Below are positions 52,642 to 61,661 of a DNA stretch of 64,000 bases, one piece after another (the stretch's first letter is position 1; every line of letters starts with the position of its first letter). A program made the position numbers and the translations under genes. The notes below the pieces were generated by a model. That model was not told the origin of the DNA. It did not search any database and worked only from the letters and a program-made list of their open reading frames with translations. This stretch comes from Vibrio sp. 16 (GTDB lineage: Bacteria > Pseudomonadota > Gammaproteobacteria > Enterobacterales > Vibrionaceae). Where the stretch lies: contig NZ_OY808998.1 of the NCBI RefSeq assembly GCF_963681195.1, positions 868,001 to 932,000 on the forward strand. The letters run 5' to 3'.

Positions 52642-53533
52642 GTTTTAGATCTCCTAAGTGAGCCTGAGTTCGTTTGGCGTACGCTTGCGACGCGCGGTCA
52701 AATAGGATGGCCAATGCAACAATGGCAAAACCATTAAGAAGGCCAAGAGTAAAGTATTGGTTAGTAATGGATTTTAGAACGGGTTGCCCCAGTCCTTTTA
52801 CGCCTATCATCGACGCAATCACGACCATGGAAAGTGCCATCATGATGGTTTGGTTGATACCTGCCATTATCGTTGGCATGGCAAGCGGCAGCTGGACACC
52901 AAACAGTCTCTGCTTGGCGTTGGCACCAAACGCCGTCGATGCCTCTAATACCTCTTTGTCGACTAGACGAATACCCAGATTGGTGAGTCGAATGACGGGC
53001 GGGATGGCGTAAATGACGACCGCGATGAGACCGGGAATTTTACCGATACCTAGTAGCATGACCACGGGGATCAGGTAAACAAACGCCGGCATGGTTTGCA
53101 TAATGTCGAGCATCGGTGTCACCGTCGATTGGACACGGTTGGATCGTGCCATGGCAATGCCAATGGGGATTCCAAGCACAATGGAGAGCATAGTACAGAC
53201 AGTAATGATGCTTAGCGTGCGCATTGTGTCATCCCACATGCCGAAATAACCAATGAGCAAGAGAGAAACTAGGCAACCGACACCCAGTTTCCATGAGCGA
53301 CTCGCAAAGTAAACGAGCGCCGTAAACACCGCGAGTGTAATGACCCAAGGTGTCGAAATAAGCAGTTTTTCGAACCAAACTAGGAACGAGAGCAGAGGAT
53401 CAAAGAAGGATTCGATCATATCGCCATATTCGCGAGAAAAGTCGCGATATGCACCATCGAGTGTTTTGCGGATAGCCCTCAGATCGGAGCGATCCATTTC
53501 TGGAAAGCTACTGAACCAGTTTTCGTTAGACAT
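52634..53533 (-). CDS. proW: Glycine betaine/proline ABC importer permease ProW
   Basis: Inner-membrane permease of 299 residues, shorter than E. coli ProW (~354), as it has a shorter N-terminal extension. Typical blocks are GIPIGIAMARSNRVQSTVTP, MLDIMQTMPAFVYLIPVVML and VDKEVLEASTAFGANAKQRL (EAA coupling loop). AAGGAA precedes the ATG. It comes 85 bases after proX, with a strong hairpin in that gap, and overlaps proV by eight bases. Confidence 0.92.
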   Translation of the reverse strand: MSNENWFSSFPEMDRSDLRAIRKTLDGAYRDFSREYGDMIESFFDPLLSFLVWFEKLLISTPWVITLAVFTALVYFASRSWKLGVGCLVSLLLIGYFGMWDDTMRTLSIITVCTMLSIVLGIPIGIAMARSNRVQSTVTPMLDIMQTMPAFVYLIPVVMLLGIGKIPGLIAVVIYAIPPVIRLTNLGIRLVDKEVLEASTAFGANAKQRLFGVQLPLAMPTIMAGINQTIMMALSMVVIASMIGVKGLGQPVLKSITNQYFTLGLLNGFAIVALAILFDRASQAYAKRTQAHLGDLKHD

Positions 53534-53551
53534 CTATAAATTCCTTTTCTT

Positions 53552-53583
53552 CTCCTCACCCTGTTGATGAGTAGGGTGAGGAG
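53552..53583 (-). repeat. Perfect hairpin between proX and proW
   Basis: CTCCTCACCCT (53552-53562) and AGGGTGAGGAG (53573-53583) are perfectly complementary over 11 bases with a 10-base loop. There is no long T-run on the minus strand after it. Its place after the binding-protein cistron suits stabilisation of the proX message or partial termination, raising proX above proWV. Confidence 0.8.
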
Positions 53584-53618
53584 TACATCTTTAGTTTAGC
53601 GTTGAATGGCTAGCAGGA

Positions 53619-54611
53619 TTAAAGAGCTTGTTTGATTTTGTTTGCGACTTCAGGAGAGACCCAAGCTTGCCAAATTTGCGGATAGTCCTCTAGGAAATGG
53701 AACATCGCTTCTTCGCCGTCGGCTTGGTTATCTTCCATCCATGCGAGCAGGCGGTTCATGTCTGCGTTGGTAAAGCCACGTTTACTGAAGTAGTCATAGG
53801 CTTGTGGCGCGCGCGTTGCGAACTCTTCAGTGGTAATGGTATGAACCGGTGAAGGTGGGTACATGGTTGGTTTTGGATTTGCACACTCGCTTTGAGTGGT
53901 ACAGTTAACGAATTCTTCTTCATCGACACCGCTGCCAAAGTCAACTTTCACCATGTCGTATTTGCCCAATACAGCAGTAGGTGCCCAGTAATAACCAAAC
54001 CATGCTTCTCCGCGCTCATTCGCTTTCGCGATAGCGCCTGAAAGACCCGCGCTCGAACCTGGATCGACAATCGCAAATCCGGCTTTGTCTAACTCCATTG
54101 CGTTGAACAGGTTACCCGCACTGATTTGACAGTTCCAACCGGCTGGACAGCTGTAAAAAGCGGATTTATCGGGGTCTTCTGGGTGCTCAAACAATTTTGC
54201 GTGTTTTTTCACCCCTTCAATGGTGGCAATCTCAGGGTACTTTTCAACCAGTGCTGCTGGAACCCAAAAACCTTCTTCACCACCATCGACCAGAGATTTA
54301 CCAGCATAGCGTAAGCGCTTATCTGCTACCCCCTTGTCGAGCGCATCTTTTAGGCTATTACTCCACAATTCTGGGGCCACATCAGGTTGGCCTTTTTCAA
54401 TCATCGAGGTGCCTGTCGGCATAGTATCGCCAGGAATAAGTTCAGCGTCACAGCCGTACCCATGCTCAAGAATAAAGCGGTCAATGTTGGCAATAACCGT
54501 CGCTGAGTTCCAGTTCATGTCCGCGATGGTCACTTTGCCACATTCGCTAGCCTGCGCATTTAGAGCGGTTGCGCTCATTACTAACAATGCAGCCGTTGTT
54601 ACTCTCATCAT
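53619..54611 (-). CDS. proX: Glycine betaine/choline binding protein ProX
   Basis: Periplasmic binding protein of 330 residues with signal peptide MMRVTTAALLVMSATALNAQ (cleavage near ASE). Features of the betaine/choline group: CGKVTIADMNWNSATVIANI, AELIPGDTMPTGTSMIEKGQ, WFGYYWAPTAVLGKYDMVKV with aromatic residues for the quaternary amine, and paired Cys residues (GWNCQISAG; FVNCTTQSECANP). First gene of the operon. AGGG precedes two tandem ATGs; either may serve. About 200 AT-rich bases lie upstream, presumably with an osmotically induced promoter. Confidence 0.92.
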   Translation of the reverse strand: MMRVTTAALLVMSATALNAQASECGKVTIADMNWNSATVIANIDRFILEHGYGCDAELIPGDTMPTGTSMIEKGQPDVAPELWSNSLKDALDKGVADKRLRYAGKSLVDGGEEGFWVPAALVEKYPEIATIEGVKKHAKLFEHPEDPDKSAFYSCPAGWNCQISAGNLFNAMELDKAGFAIVDPGSSAGLSGAIAKANERGEAWFGYYWAPTAVLGKYDMVKVDFGSGVDEEEFVNCTTQSECANPKPTMYPPSPVHTITTEEFATRAPQAYDYFSKRGFTNADMNRLLAWMEDNQADGEEAMFHFLEDYPQIWQAWVSPEVANKIKQAL

Positions 54612-54809
54612 AATTTCCCTTTTTAATGAATGCCTTATAAAAATAGAGATCTAATGATTAGAGTTCAAATTAAAATTTGTCGATTTTGGGCTTTGGATTC
54701 AATAATTTCATGATCTATTTCACAAATAAGCGGTTGAATTTACTTTTATTGCTTAGTGAAAGCTGGGGTTAGATCGGCATGTCAACTTTGTTAGTTCGAG
54801 CTCAAATGA

Positions 54810-56591
54810 TTAATCTGCGGACCAGACATTCTTAATGTCAGGCCAGCCCCAGTTAGTGAGTTCTACGTCCTTGAGCACACCATGAAAGCGCAACGTTTGT
54901 CGATGATGAAACAGCGGCGTTAGCCAGTATTGATTGATTAAGGCTGAGGCGATGGGCTCAAGAGCGTCTAAGTAGTCTGGCAGAGGTGTTTGTGCTCGCA
55001 AATCGCTTAAAGCCTGAGTTAGCCAAACCTTAGATTCATGACCAATACAGCTTTGTAATACCGGATTGTGATACAAGCTGTTGAAGGCGGACGCGTGCCG
55101 ATTGTCGTCCAGGTTAATGTTGGTCAGAATAAGCGATTCGTTGAGCTTTCCTTCCATAGCCAACTGATTGATTTCACGAAATGAGTAGGTGTTGACGCTA
55201 ACGTGCGTTCCTTGTTTCTCCAGTATGGATTGAAGTGCTAATGCACAGTTTTTAAGGGCCGTGTAGTCGTATACTGCAATGGAAATATGCTCTGGAAGCG
55301 TCACTTTGGGCGCGTCTGGTCTGACGATTTTGTGCCACATGGGCAAGAGGTTAGAGGCAATTTCACAGCCAAACAGCGTATTGGTTTGCTCGAGCTGCTT
55401 TAAGATTATTTCGGGACGGATAAAACTGGATAGATACCGACGTTGTTTATCACTCAGCGTCGATGGAGATTGTTGGTTAAAAAGAACAAACAGACAGCCA
55501 TCTTCCACTCGCGATTGTTGGCTGGCTACTTGCGCTTTTGGCTCCACAGCGTGAGAGAGATAATAGTTACAGCCTTGGTCGCGCGCTTCTGGCTGATTGG
55601 TTTCAATCTGCTTGTTGACCATTTCTTTTTCATCCAACTGCCAAATGGTGACTTGGTCGGTCAACGCTCGGCACGCATAGTAGTGATCAAAGGCTTCCAA
55701 GCGCAGACGTTCGCCAGAGTGCTCAACCACCGCAAATGCGCCACTGCCAGTGACGAGCTTTGAATCCGTTTTTTCCAACTGCGCGGGTGGCTGGATGCCA
55801 TACTTCACCCCAGAGATTAGACCGCCAAATCCCTTGTCTTGTATGGCTAACTTAAATACCACCTTGTTGCTAAGTGGCGCGGTTGCCTCGATAAGGTGCG
55901 ACATTTCACTTTGGTAATGTTCCAATGTTTTAAGCTGGTTGAACAAGGTTGCAATACTGCTCGCGTCAATCGGAGCACCGTTGTGGAAGGTGAGACCAGG
56001 TCGCAGATAGAAGGTCCATTCGCGCCTTGCTTGGTCATAATGCCAATGGTGTGCAAGCTCAGGCTGAAGTTCCCCGTCGGCCCCACTGGATACCAAACAG
56101 CAATAGATTTGCCTTAGCAAGTAGCGTTCGCTCGAACGTTGCAGATGGTGAGGAACGAGGCGTTCGAAAGGTCGTTTGTAAGTAAGCTGAATATGCAGCT
56201 GTCCTTCGCGTACTGTCGCCCCCGAGGTGCTTTGCAGTAGTCGACCAAAGGCTTGTTGGTCGCCGTCTAATAGACTGAGTGCTTTTTCATACTTCCCTTC
56301 TTGGATACGCAAGGTCGCAAGTTGGACTTTGAGATCGCTAAGAGAGTAAGCCAAACAAAGCGTGGAACGTTGGTTTCGACCGACCTTTGGAGACCAAGTT
56401 AACCATCCGATTTTTTGCATATCTTGCAACAAGTTACGTGCATGACGCGTGCTGGTAAACATGGCATCTGCCACTTCAGGCAAGGACGTTTTGATCTCTT
56501 CGTTTATGCCCAATGGCACCAGACGCGTGTAGTAGCGAAGTAGCGTGAGGTCAGACACAATAATCTCCAGATAGGGTGAAGGCGAAAGCAT
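54810..56591 (-). CDS. SgrR-family transcriptional regulator
   Basis: Cytoplasmic regulator of 593 residues (E. coli SgrR has 551). Start at ATG 56591, with AGGA eight bases upstream. The N-terminal winged helix (VADAMFTSTRHARNLLQDMQ, then KIGWLTWSPKVGRNQRSTLC) is joined to a family-5 binding-protein domain (RPFERLVPHHLQRSSERYLL, WTFYLRPGLTFHNGAPIDAS). In E. coli SgrR senses sugar-phosphate stress and drives the sRNA gene sgrS; no sgrS-like arrangement is visible here. It is divergent from the aldehyde dehydrogenase gene, a possible target. The ligand is unknown. Confidence 0.82.
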   Translation of the reverse strand: MLSPSPYLEIIVSDLTLLRYYTRLVPLGINEEIKTSLPEVADAMFTSTRHARNLLQDMQKIGWLTWSPKVGRNQRSTLCLAYSLSDLKVQLATLRIQEGKYEKALSLLDGDQQAFGRLLQSTSGATVREGQLHIQLTYKRPFERLVPHHLQRSSERYLLRQIYCCLVSSGADGELQPELAHHWHYDQARREWTFYLRPGLTFHNGAPIDASSIATLFNQLKTLEHYQSEMSHLIEATAPLSNKVVFKLAIQDKGFGGLISGVKYGIQPPAQLEKTDSKLVTGSGAFAVVEHSGERLRLEAFDHYYACRALTDQVTIWQLDEKEMVNKQIETNQPEARDQGCNYYLSHAVEPKAQVASQQSRVEDGCLFVLFNQQSPSTLSDKQRRYLSSFIRPEIILKQLEQTNTLFGCEIASNLLPMWHKIVRPDAPKVTLPEHISIAVYDYTALKNCALALQSILEKQGTHVSVNTYSFREINQLAMEGKLNESLILTNINLDDNRHASAFNSLYHNPVLQSCIGHESKVWLTQALSDLRAQTPLPDYLDALEPIASALINQYWLTPLFHHRQTLRFHGVLKDVELTNWGWPDIKNVWSAD

Positions 56592-56926
56592 TTGTTTGTT
56601 CCTCATATTAGCGCTTTTAAGCCGAGATTTCGCTATTTGGTGGGCATATAGGGCAAAAATAGGAAGGAATTTGTTTTTATTGCTGAGTTTTAGTTGTCCT
56701 GTTTTTTCGGCAAACTGGCTCTGTGGTTTGCCACACCTCGGGCACTGGTTGGCAATATGCTCCTGACACCCCCACGACCATATCAACCAGTGCTCTTTTC
56801 AACTTACGATGCGCATAAATGTTAAACAATGAGATAGAGCACTCACTCTAGAGCCAAGCAGGCGAGACTTTCAGGGGATTTGTGACTAAGATTATGCCGA
56901 GATTATCTACAAGTATTGGCTAAGTT
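56592..56926. promoter_or_regulatory. Divergent region, SgrR-type gene and aldehyde dehydrogenase gene, 335 bases
   Basis: Holds both promoters. An open frame extends the regulator upstream to 56786 and reads as a Cys/His-rich peptide, but it has neither start signal nor family support. No clear operator was seen. Confidence 0.35.
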
Positions 56927-58363
56927 ATGGAAAGAGTGGTTGACCTGAATCGTTGGCAAAAAGAGCACATCAAATCGGAGCATGATCTTAAGCTGCTCTT
57001 TCACGAAGTGAGTGCATGCTACAACGCTCAACCTTACCCTGATTATCAATCACGAGTTGAACAGCTCAAGTTGCTAAAAAGTGCGCTGTTGGCGAAGCAG
57101 CAAGTTTTGGCGGATGCGCTCAGTGAGGATTACGGTTTTCGCAGCCAGTTTGACAGCGTTATCTGCGACATATTGCCAGCGGTTTCGCACATCAACTATA
57201 CCATTAAGCACCTTAAAAAGTGGATGAAGCCCAGTCGTCGCTCTGCGGGTTTATTGCTAACGCCATCTTCAGTCAGTGTTGAGTACCAACCTCTGGGCGT
57301 AGTGGGCGTGATTGTACCGTGGAACTTTCCGATTGTTTTGAGCATTGCGCCGATTGTCACCGCTATTTCGGCAGGAAACCGAGTGATGGTGAAGCTCAGC
57401 GAGCATACTCCTCATACAAACCAAGTGCTGAGCGAAATTTTTGGAGAGTTAGATAAGCAGATTTACTCAGTGGAAGGCGAAGCCGATATTGCCAGTCACT
57501 TCTCTCAATTGCCTTTTGATCATCTTCTCTTTACGGGTTCGACTCCTGTTGGCCGCCTTGTTGCTCAGGCCGCGGCAAAAAATCTCACCCCTGTCACGCT
57601 AGAGCTTGGTGGAAAGTCCCCGACGATTGTCGACGATAAGATCGAGCTTCGCCGCGCCGTCGACGCTGTCATGTTAGGTAAATCGGTCAATGCTGGCCAG
57701 ATATGCGTCGCACCCGACTATGTGCTAGTGCCAAAGGGGAAAGAGCTTGCGTTCATTCGCCTCTATTTAGAACGGTATAAGTCGCTTTATATAGACAAAA
57801 AAGGCGCGGATTCGGTCACTCAGATCATCAATGATGCGCAGTACCAACGGTTAACTCAGCTGCTAGAGGATGCAAAAACCAAAGGGGCGGGCATCCATAC
57901 CATTGACGGGGTAGAGGTATCTGGGCGGAGAATGTTGCCGCACTTAATCACCGGAACAACGGAAGAGATGCTGGTGATGAATCAAGAGATTTTTGGTCCG
58001 ATTTTGCCAGTGATTGGCTATCAACATCTTAATGAGGTGTTTGCCTACATCAACTCGAAGCCAAGACCTCTTGCTCTGTATTTGATGTCCGATGATAAAG
58101 TGCTCCAACGTCAAGTTATCGAGCATACGCACAGTGGCGGCGTCGCTATCAATGATACCTTGCTGCATGTTGCCGCCGAAGATGCTCCATTTGGTGGAAT
58201 TGGAGAGTCTGGTCTTGGTCATTATCACGGTATTGAAGGTTTTATGACGTTTTCTAAAGCCAAAACTGTATTGATGACGCCAAGCTGGTTACCAAGAAGC
58301 CGCCTGATACTAAAATATCGAAAGCTCGCTCAGAGCGCGTTGGCTAAGTTGTTTATTCGTTAA
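56927..58363 (+). CDS. Coniferyl-aldehyde-dehydrogenase-like class-3 aldehyde dehydrogenase
   Basis: NAD(P)-dependent aldehyde dehydrogenase of 478 residues. Catalytic Cys 260 is in KSVNAGQICVAPDYVLV and the general base Glu 226 in VTLELGGKSPTIV. The cofactor loop LLFTGSTPVGR and PWNFPIVLSIAPIVTAISAG are typical. The N-terminus YRQ-like YGFRSQFDSVICDILPAVSH and the C-terminus fit the CalB group, annotated as coniferyl aldehyde dehydrogenase; the natural substrate in a marine vibrio may be another aldehyde. The hydrophobic, basic C-terminal tail could touch the membrane. Ribosome-binding site weak. Confidence 0.85.
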   Translation: MERVVDLNRWQKEHIKSEHDLKLLFHEVSACYNAQPYPDYQSRVEQLKLLKSALLAKQQVLADALSEDYGFRSQFDSVICDILPAVSHINYTIKHLKKWMKPSRRSAGLLLTPSSVSVEYQPLGVVGVIVPWNFPIVLSIAPIVTAISAGNRVMVKLSEHTPHTNQVLSEIFGELDKQIYSVEGEADIASHFSQLPFDHLLFTGSTPVGRLVAQAAAKNLTPVTLELGGKSPTIVDDKIELRRAVDAVMLGKSVNAGQICVAPDYVLVPKGKELAFIRLYLERYKSLYIDKKGADSVTQIINDAQYQRLTQLLEDAKTKGAGIHTIDGVEVSGRRMLPHLITGTTEEMLVMNQEIFGPILPVIGYQHLNEVFAYINSKPRPLALYLMSDDKVLQRQVIEHTHSGGVAINDTLLHVAAEDAPFGGIGESGLGHYHGIEGFMTFSKAKTVLMTPSWLPRSRLILKYRKLAQSALAKLFIR

Positions 58364-58373
58364 TCTTCCTTTT

Positions 58374-58398
58374 GCTGCTCTCGCCGTTAGAGAGCAGC
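58374..58398. terminator. Hairpin spanning the LysR stop codon
   Basis: GCTGCTCTC (58374-58382) and GAGAGCAGC (58390-58398) form a perfect nine-base-pair stem. The loop carries the stop of the minus-strand LysR gene (58387-58389). It also lies 11 bases after the convergent dehydrogenase stop. T-runs are poor, so termination efficiency is uncertain. Confidence 0.5.
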
Positions 58399-59310
58399 AT
58401 TGTCCTTCATCCTTTCGTTTTGTCTTTGGAAGTACTCTCTTGCAAAGCTAATAAACAATTTGAGCCGCTTGGGTTGGTAGCGGTCTTTGGGATAAATCAT
58501 AGAGAATTCAACGCTGGGCACGCGCCAATCTTGGAATACTTCTTTGAGTGCCCCCTGCTTCAACTCTTCTTGGCAATAGATAAGAGGAACACGAATAATG
58601 CCATGATCTTTTAATGCCCCCTTAACCAGCACCCTGCCATTTTTGCACTTTAGGTGGCCATTAATATTCACATCCATGACTTGCTTTGTGCTCGGGTGTT
58701 CAAAGCTCCAACGCGTGACTGACCCTGTTAAACATTGGTGGTGGCGAAGTTGGTTCGGGTGTTCAGGCGGTGGCGAACTTGCTAAGTAGCTCGGGCTTGC
58801 TAATGTGCCCATCTCGACGGTCATCAGTTTGCGTGCCACAAATCCTGCATCTTCAAGTTGCCCCATTCGAAACGCGATATCAAATTCATCTTCAATGAGG
58901 TCAACGCGATGGCTGCTAAACTCGAGACTGACCGTCACGTTCGGATGGCTGATCATGAACTCTGAAATCAAATCCGCTACAAGCTCTTCACCTAAGTAAC
59001 CACCAACCGCATTCACTTTTATCATGCCTTGAAGAGTTTCTGTGTCTTCAGTCGCAGCGCTCAAGGCTTGATCAATCGTGCCCAGCGCGTGAGCGCACTG
59101 TTGGTAGAAGAGCCTTCCTGCGTCGGTTAGTTTCAGCGTCCGCGTGGTTCTGATGAGCAGGGTAACCCCCATCTGTTTTTCCAGTTGACTGATCTGGCGT
59201 GAGACATGAGAGCGAGAGACGTTCAGCGCCTCGGCCGCTTTGGTAAAGTTTCCTAATTGGGCAATAAGGACGAAAGATCGAATATCGGCAAGATTGATTT
59301 GGTTGAGCAT
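58387..59310 (-). CDS. LysR-family transcriptional regulator
   Basis: DNA-binding regulator of 307 residues, the usual size. Start at ATG 59310 (MLNQINLADIRSFVLIAQLG) with AGGAGG upstream; the longer frame to 59457 would run to the very start of the divergent gene. Helix-turn-helix: NFTKAAEALNVSRSHVSRQI. The effector domain contains VKVNAVGGYLGEELVADLIS and the CrgA-like FDIAFRMGQLEDAGFVARKL. It faces away from the short-chain dehydrogenase gene 146 bases away, which is its probable target. Inducer unknown. Confidence 0.88.
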   Translation of the reverse strand: MLNQINLADIRSFVLIAQLGNFTKAAEALNVSRSHVSRQISQLEKQMGVTLLIRTTRTLKLTDAGRLFYQQCAHALGTIDQALSAATEDTETLQGMIKVNAVGGYLGEELVADLISEFMISHPNVTVSLEFSSHRVDLIEDEFDIAFRMGQLEDAGFVARKLMTVEMGTLASPSYLASSPPPEHPNQLRHHQCLTGSVTRWSFEHPSTKQVMDVNINGHLKCKNGRVLVKGALKDHGIIRVPLIYCQEELKQGALKEVFQDWRVPSVEFSMIYPKDRYQPKRLKLFISFAREYFQRQNERMKDNAAL

Positions 59311-59456
59311 CACGGCCCTCCTGTACAGGCGTTTATTGTTGCACCATAGCAACAGTGTTTCAACTGTAGGCGTATATATCAACAAACCGGATTTTTTTAC
59401 TATATCGCCATCGCAGCCAAACTGAGCTGCAATGTTGAACAGGTGAGAGATAGACA

Positions 59457-60176
59457 ATGAAAAAACTTATCGTAATTACAGGCGCGAGTTCGGGTATTGG
59501 TGAAGCTATTGCGCGTCGACTCAGCGAGGCTGGACATCCTCTTCTTCTACTTGCTCGTCGTGTTGAGCGTTTGGTTGAACTCAATCTTCCAAATACATTG
59601 TGTGAAAAAGTCGATGTGACAGACAAAACTACGTTTGAAGCAGCGATTGCCAAAGCTGAGCAGCAATTTGGTCCGGTCGATGGACTGGTCAATAATGCGG
59701 GCGTGATGCTTCTTGGCCAAATCGATAGCCAAGAGGCCAACGAATGGAAACAGATGTTCGACGTTAACGTGATCGGATTGCTCAATGGTATGCAGGCGGT
59801 GTTGGCACCTATGATGGCGCGCAATAGTGGTACCATCATTAACATCAGCTCGATTGCGGGTAAAAAAACCTTCCCAAACCATGCGGCTTATTGCGGTACT
59901 AAGTTTGCCGTTCATGCGATTTCAGAAAATGTTCGTGAGGAAGTGGCCGCTTCCAATGTCCGTGTTACAACTATTGCACCAGGCGCGGTAGAAACGGAGT
60001 TGCTTTCTCATACCACGTCGCAAGACATCAAAGCGGGCTATGACGATTGGAAACAGGAGATGGGAGGTGTGCTTGCGGCGGATGATATTGCGAGAGCCGT
60101 TGAGTTTGCCTACAACCAACCTCAAAACGTGTGTGTGCGTGAAATTGCGCTCGCACCGACTAAGCAGCAGCCATAA
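59457..60176 (+). CDS. Short-chain dehydrogenase/reductase (classical SDR)
   Basis: Cytoplasmic NAD(P)-dependent oxidoreductase of 239 residues. The cofactor motif TGASSGIG is at residues 8-15 and NNAG at 79-82. The catalytic residues are S131 or S132 (INISSIAGKK), Y145 and K149 (HAAYCGTKFAVHA). R34/R35 after beta-2 (LLARR) suggest NADP preference. It resembles the YdfG/serine-3-dehydrogenase-like group, but the substrate is open. Transcribed away from the LysR gene; a small gene follows 67 bases on. Confidence 0.88.
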   Translation: MKKLIVITGASSGIGEAIARRLSEAGHPLLLLARRVERLVELNLPNTLCEKVDVTDKTTFEAAIAKAEQQFGPVDGLVNNAGVMLLGQIDSQEANEWKQMFDVNVIGLLNGMQAVLAPMMARNSGTIINISSIAGKKTFPNHAAYCGTKFAVHAISENVREEVAASNVRVTTIAPGAVETELLSHTTSQDIKAGYDDWKQEMGGVLAADDIARAVEFAYNQPQNVCVREIALAPTKQQP

Positions 60177-60243
60177 TTGTGCGATGTCATCTATACTCGA
60201 AGTAGTGATCGACTATGTGGTCAACACACTGGGAAGGTGAACT

Positions 60244-60417
60244 ATGGAACTACGTAATGAAAAAGGTGAGGTGACCCAAGTTGCCGATAACCTAACCATA
60301 AAAGAAGTCTTGGAAATGGGCTACTCTATCGATTTGTGCGATGAGGCGTTTGATCCGAATGAGCATTGGAGTGCGTCGTCTCCTCATCAGGGCAGTTCTG
60401 AAATGCCAGAAAGCTGA
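60244..60417 (+). CDS. Small acidic protein of 57 residues
   Basis: Short frame beginning MELRNEKGEVTQVADNLTIK and ending SSEMPES, with GGAAGGTG at ribosome-binding distance and an intrinsic terminator 30 bases after its stop. The first 35 residues look folded (short beta then helix, VLEMGYSIDLCDEAF), while the tail is low-complexity. The good translation signals and terminator support a real gene. No family recognised. Probably expressed with or just after the dehydrogenase. Confidence 0.6.
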   Translation: MELRNEKGEVTQVADNLTIKEVLEMGYSIDLCDEAFDPNEHWSASSPHQGSSEMPES

Positions 60418-60443
60418 TGCTGAATGCATTCTTCGAGTAAAAA

Positions 60444-60478
60444 TAAAAAATCCGAGCCATAAGGGCTCGGATTTTTAA
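60444..60478. terminator. Bidirectional terminator between the small gene and nagB
   Basis: AAATCCGAGCC (60448-60458) and GGCTCGGATTT (60464-60474) form a perfect 11-base-pair stem with A- and T-runs on either side. Confidence 0.88.
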
Positions 60479-60496
60479 TTCTGGCGTTCTAAGAAT

Positions 60497-61297
60497 TTAG
60501 AAACCTTCGATGTTTTTTGCTTCTAGCTCAGTGAAGTACTTAACTGTTTTCACTTTTAGCTCTTGCGTTGCAGGTTCGTCACATACGATGACTGATTTCG
60601 GGTGCAGTTGCAGTGCAGAAACCGTCCATAGGTGGTTTACGCTGCCTTCAACCGCTGCTTCAAGAGCAAGCGCTTTGTTGTGACCTGTTACTAGGATCAT
60701 GATCTCTTCAGAATCAAGCAGAGTACCTACACCGATAGTCAGTGCGTATTTAGGAACTTGGTTGATGTCGCCATCGAAGAAGCGTGAGTTAGCGATGCGA
60801 GTATCTTCAGTCAACGTTTTGATACGAGTACGTGAAGACAGAGAAGACGCTGGCTCATTGAACGCAATGTGACCATCGTTGCCTACACCGCCCATAAATA
60901 GGTTGATGCGGCCGTAAGATTTGATTTTATCTTCGTAGCGTTTGCACTCAGCTTCGTTGTCGTCAGCGTTGCCATCAAGAAGGTTGATGTTCTCTTCTTG
61001 GATATCAATGTGATTGAAGAAGTTGTTGTACATGAAAGAGCGGTAAGACTCTGGGTGATCAGCAGGGATGCCGATGTACTCATCCATGTTAAATGTTACA
61101 ACGTGTTTGAAGCTTACTTCACCAGCTTTGTGTAGCTCGATAAGTGCTTTGTAAGTTGCAAGAGGAGTACCACCAGTTGGTAGGCCAAGAACGAAAGGAC
61201 GTTCTGCAGTTGGTTTGAAGTCGTTAATGCGTTTAACGATGTGCGCTGCTGCCCACTTACCTACTTGTGCTGCTTGGTTTAACGGGATAAGTCTCAT
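60497..61297 (-). CDS. nagB: Glucosamine-6-phosphate deaminase NagB
   Basis: Cytoplasmic enzyme of 266 residues, the same length as E. coli NagB, converting glucosamine-6-phosphate to fructose-6-phosphate and ammonia. Active-site residues line up with E. coli numbering: D72 ([11 protein letters not shown]), D141 and H143 ([15 protein letters not shown]) and E148. AGGGG precedes the ATG. Monocistronic here, with nagA and the transport genes elsewhere, as in other vibrios; it serves chitin-derived amino sugars. A TATAAT-like -10 lies at 61348-61353 on the minus strand. Confidence 0.96.
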   Translation of the reverse strand: MRLIPLNQAAQVGKWAAAHIVKRINDFKPTAERPFVLGLPTGGTPLATYKALIELHKAGEVSFKHVVTFNMDEYIGIPADHPESYRSFMYNNFFNHIDIQEENINLLDGNADDNEAECKRYEDKIKSYGRINLFMGGVGNDGHIAFNEPASSLSSRTRIKTLTEDTRIANSRFFDGDINQVPKYALTIGVGTLLDSEEIMILVTGHNKALALEAAVEGSVNHLWTVSALQLHPKSVIVCDEPATQELKVKTVKYFTELEAKNIEGF

Positions 61298-61661
61298 TTT
61301 TTGCCCCTAAGTATTAGAATTTATGATGCTCTGAAACATTAATTCGCATTATAAAATAAGTTTTTGCGATCTTCTATTGTTTTCGGTCAAATTTTCTTGA
61401 TTAATTTGATTTGCGATTAAGTTTTGCACGGTTAAACGTTGTCGTTATTGAGTTTAGCAGCTTGATTTCGAGGTAGGAGAGCATTAATTCACACCGTTAA
61501 TTTTTGATGCTTCAATGATGATAAAGGCAATACGACCGCTAAATGTTCGCCAATAGACTAGCTTTAAGTGATATGCATACAAAATAGGGTATGATGTTAG
61601 CGCTCAATTTATTGGGCAGACAGCCGATAACCAAATGTTGAAGAAAAACAAAGAAATCTGA
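61298..61661. promoter_or_regulatory. nagB-Sel1 divergent region, 364 bases
   Basis: AT-rich spacer with a TATAAT-type -10 for nagB (minus, 61348-61353) and a TATGAT (61590-61595) for the Sel1 gene. A NagC operator is expected near nagB from other species, but I could not define one with confidence. Confidence 0.4.

Noticed and set aside
56606..56786. Upstream extension of the SgrR-type gene reading as a Cys/His-rich peptide (CQEHIANQCPRCGKPQ), like a small zinc ribbon
   Set aside because: It begins only with a TTG, while a good ribosome-binding site and the family N-terminus favour ATG 56591. The motif may be chance or a remnant; without homologues it cannot be supported.
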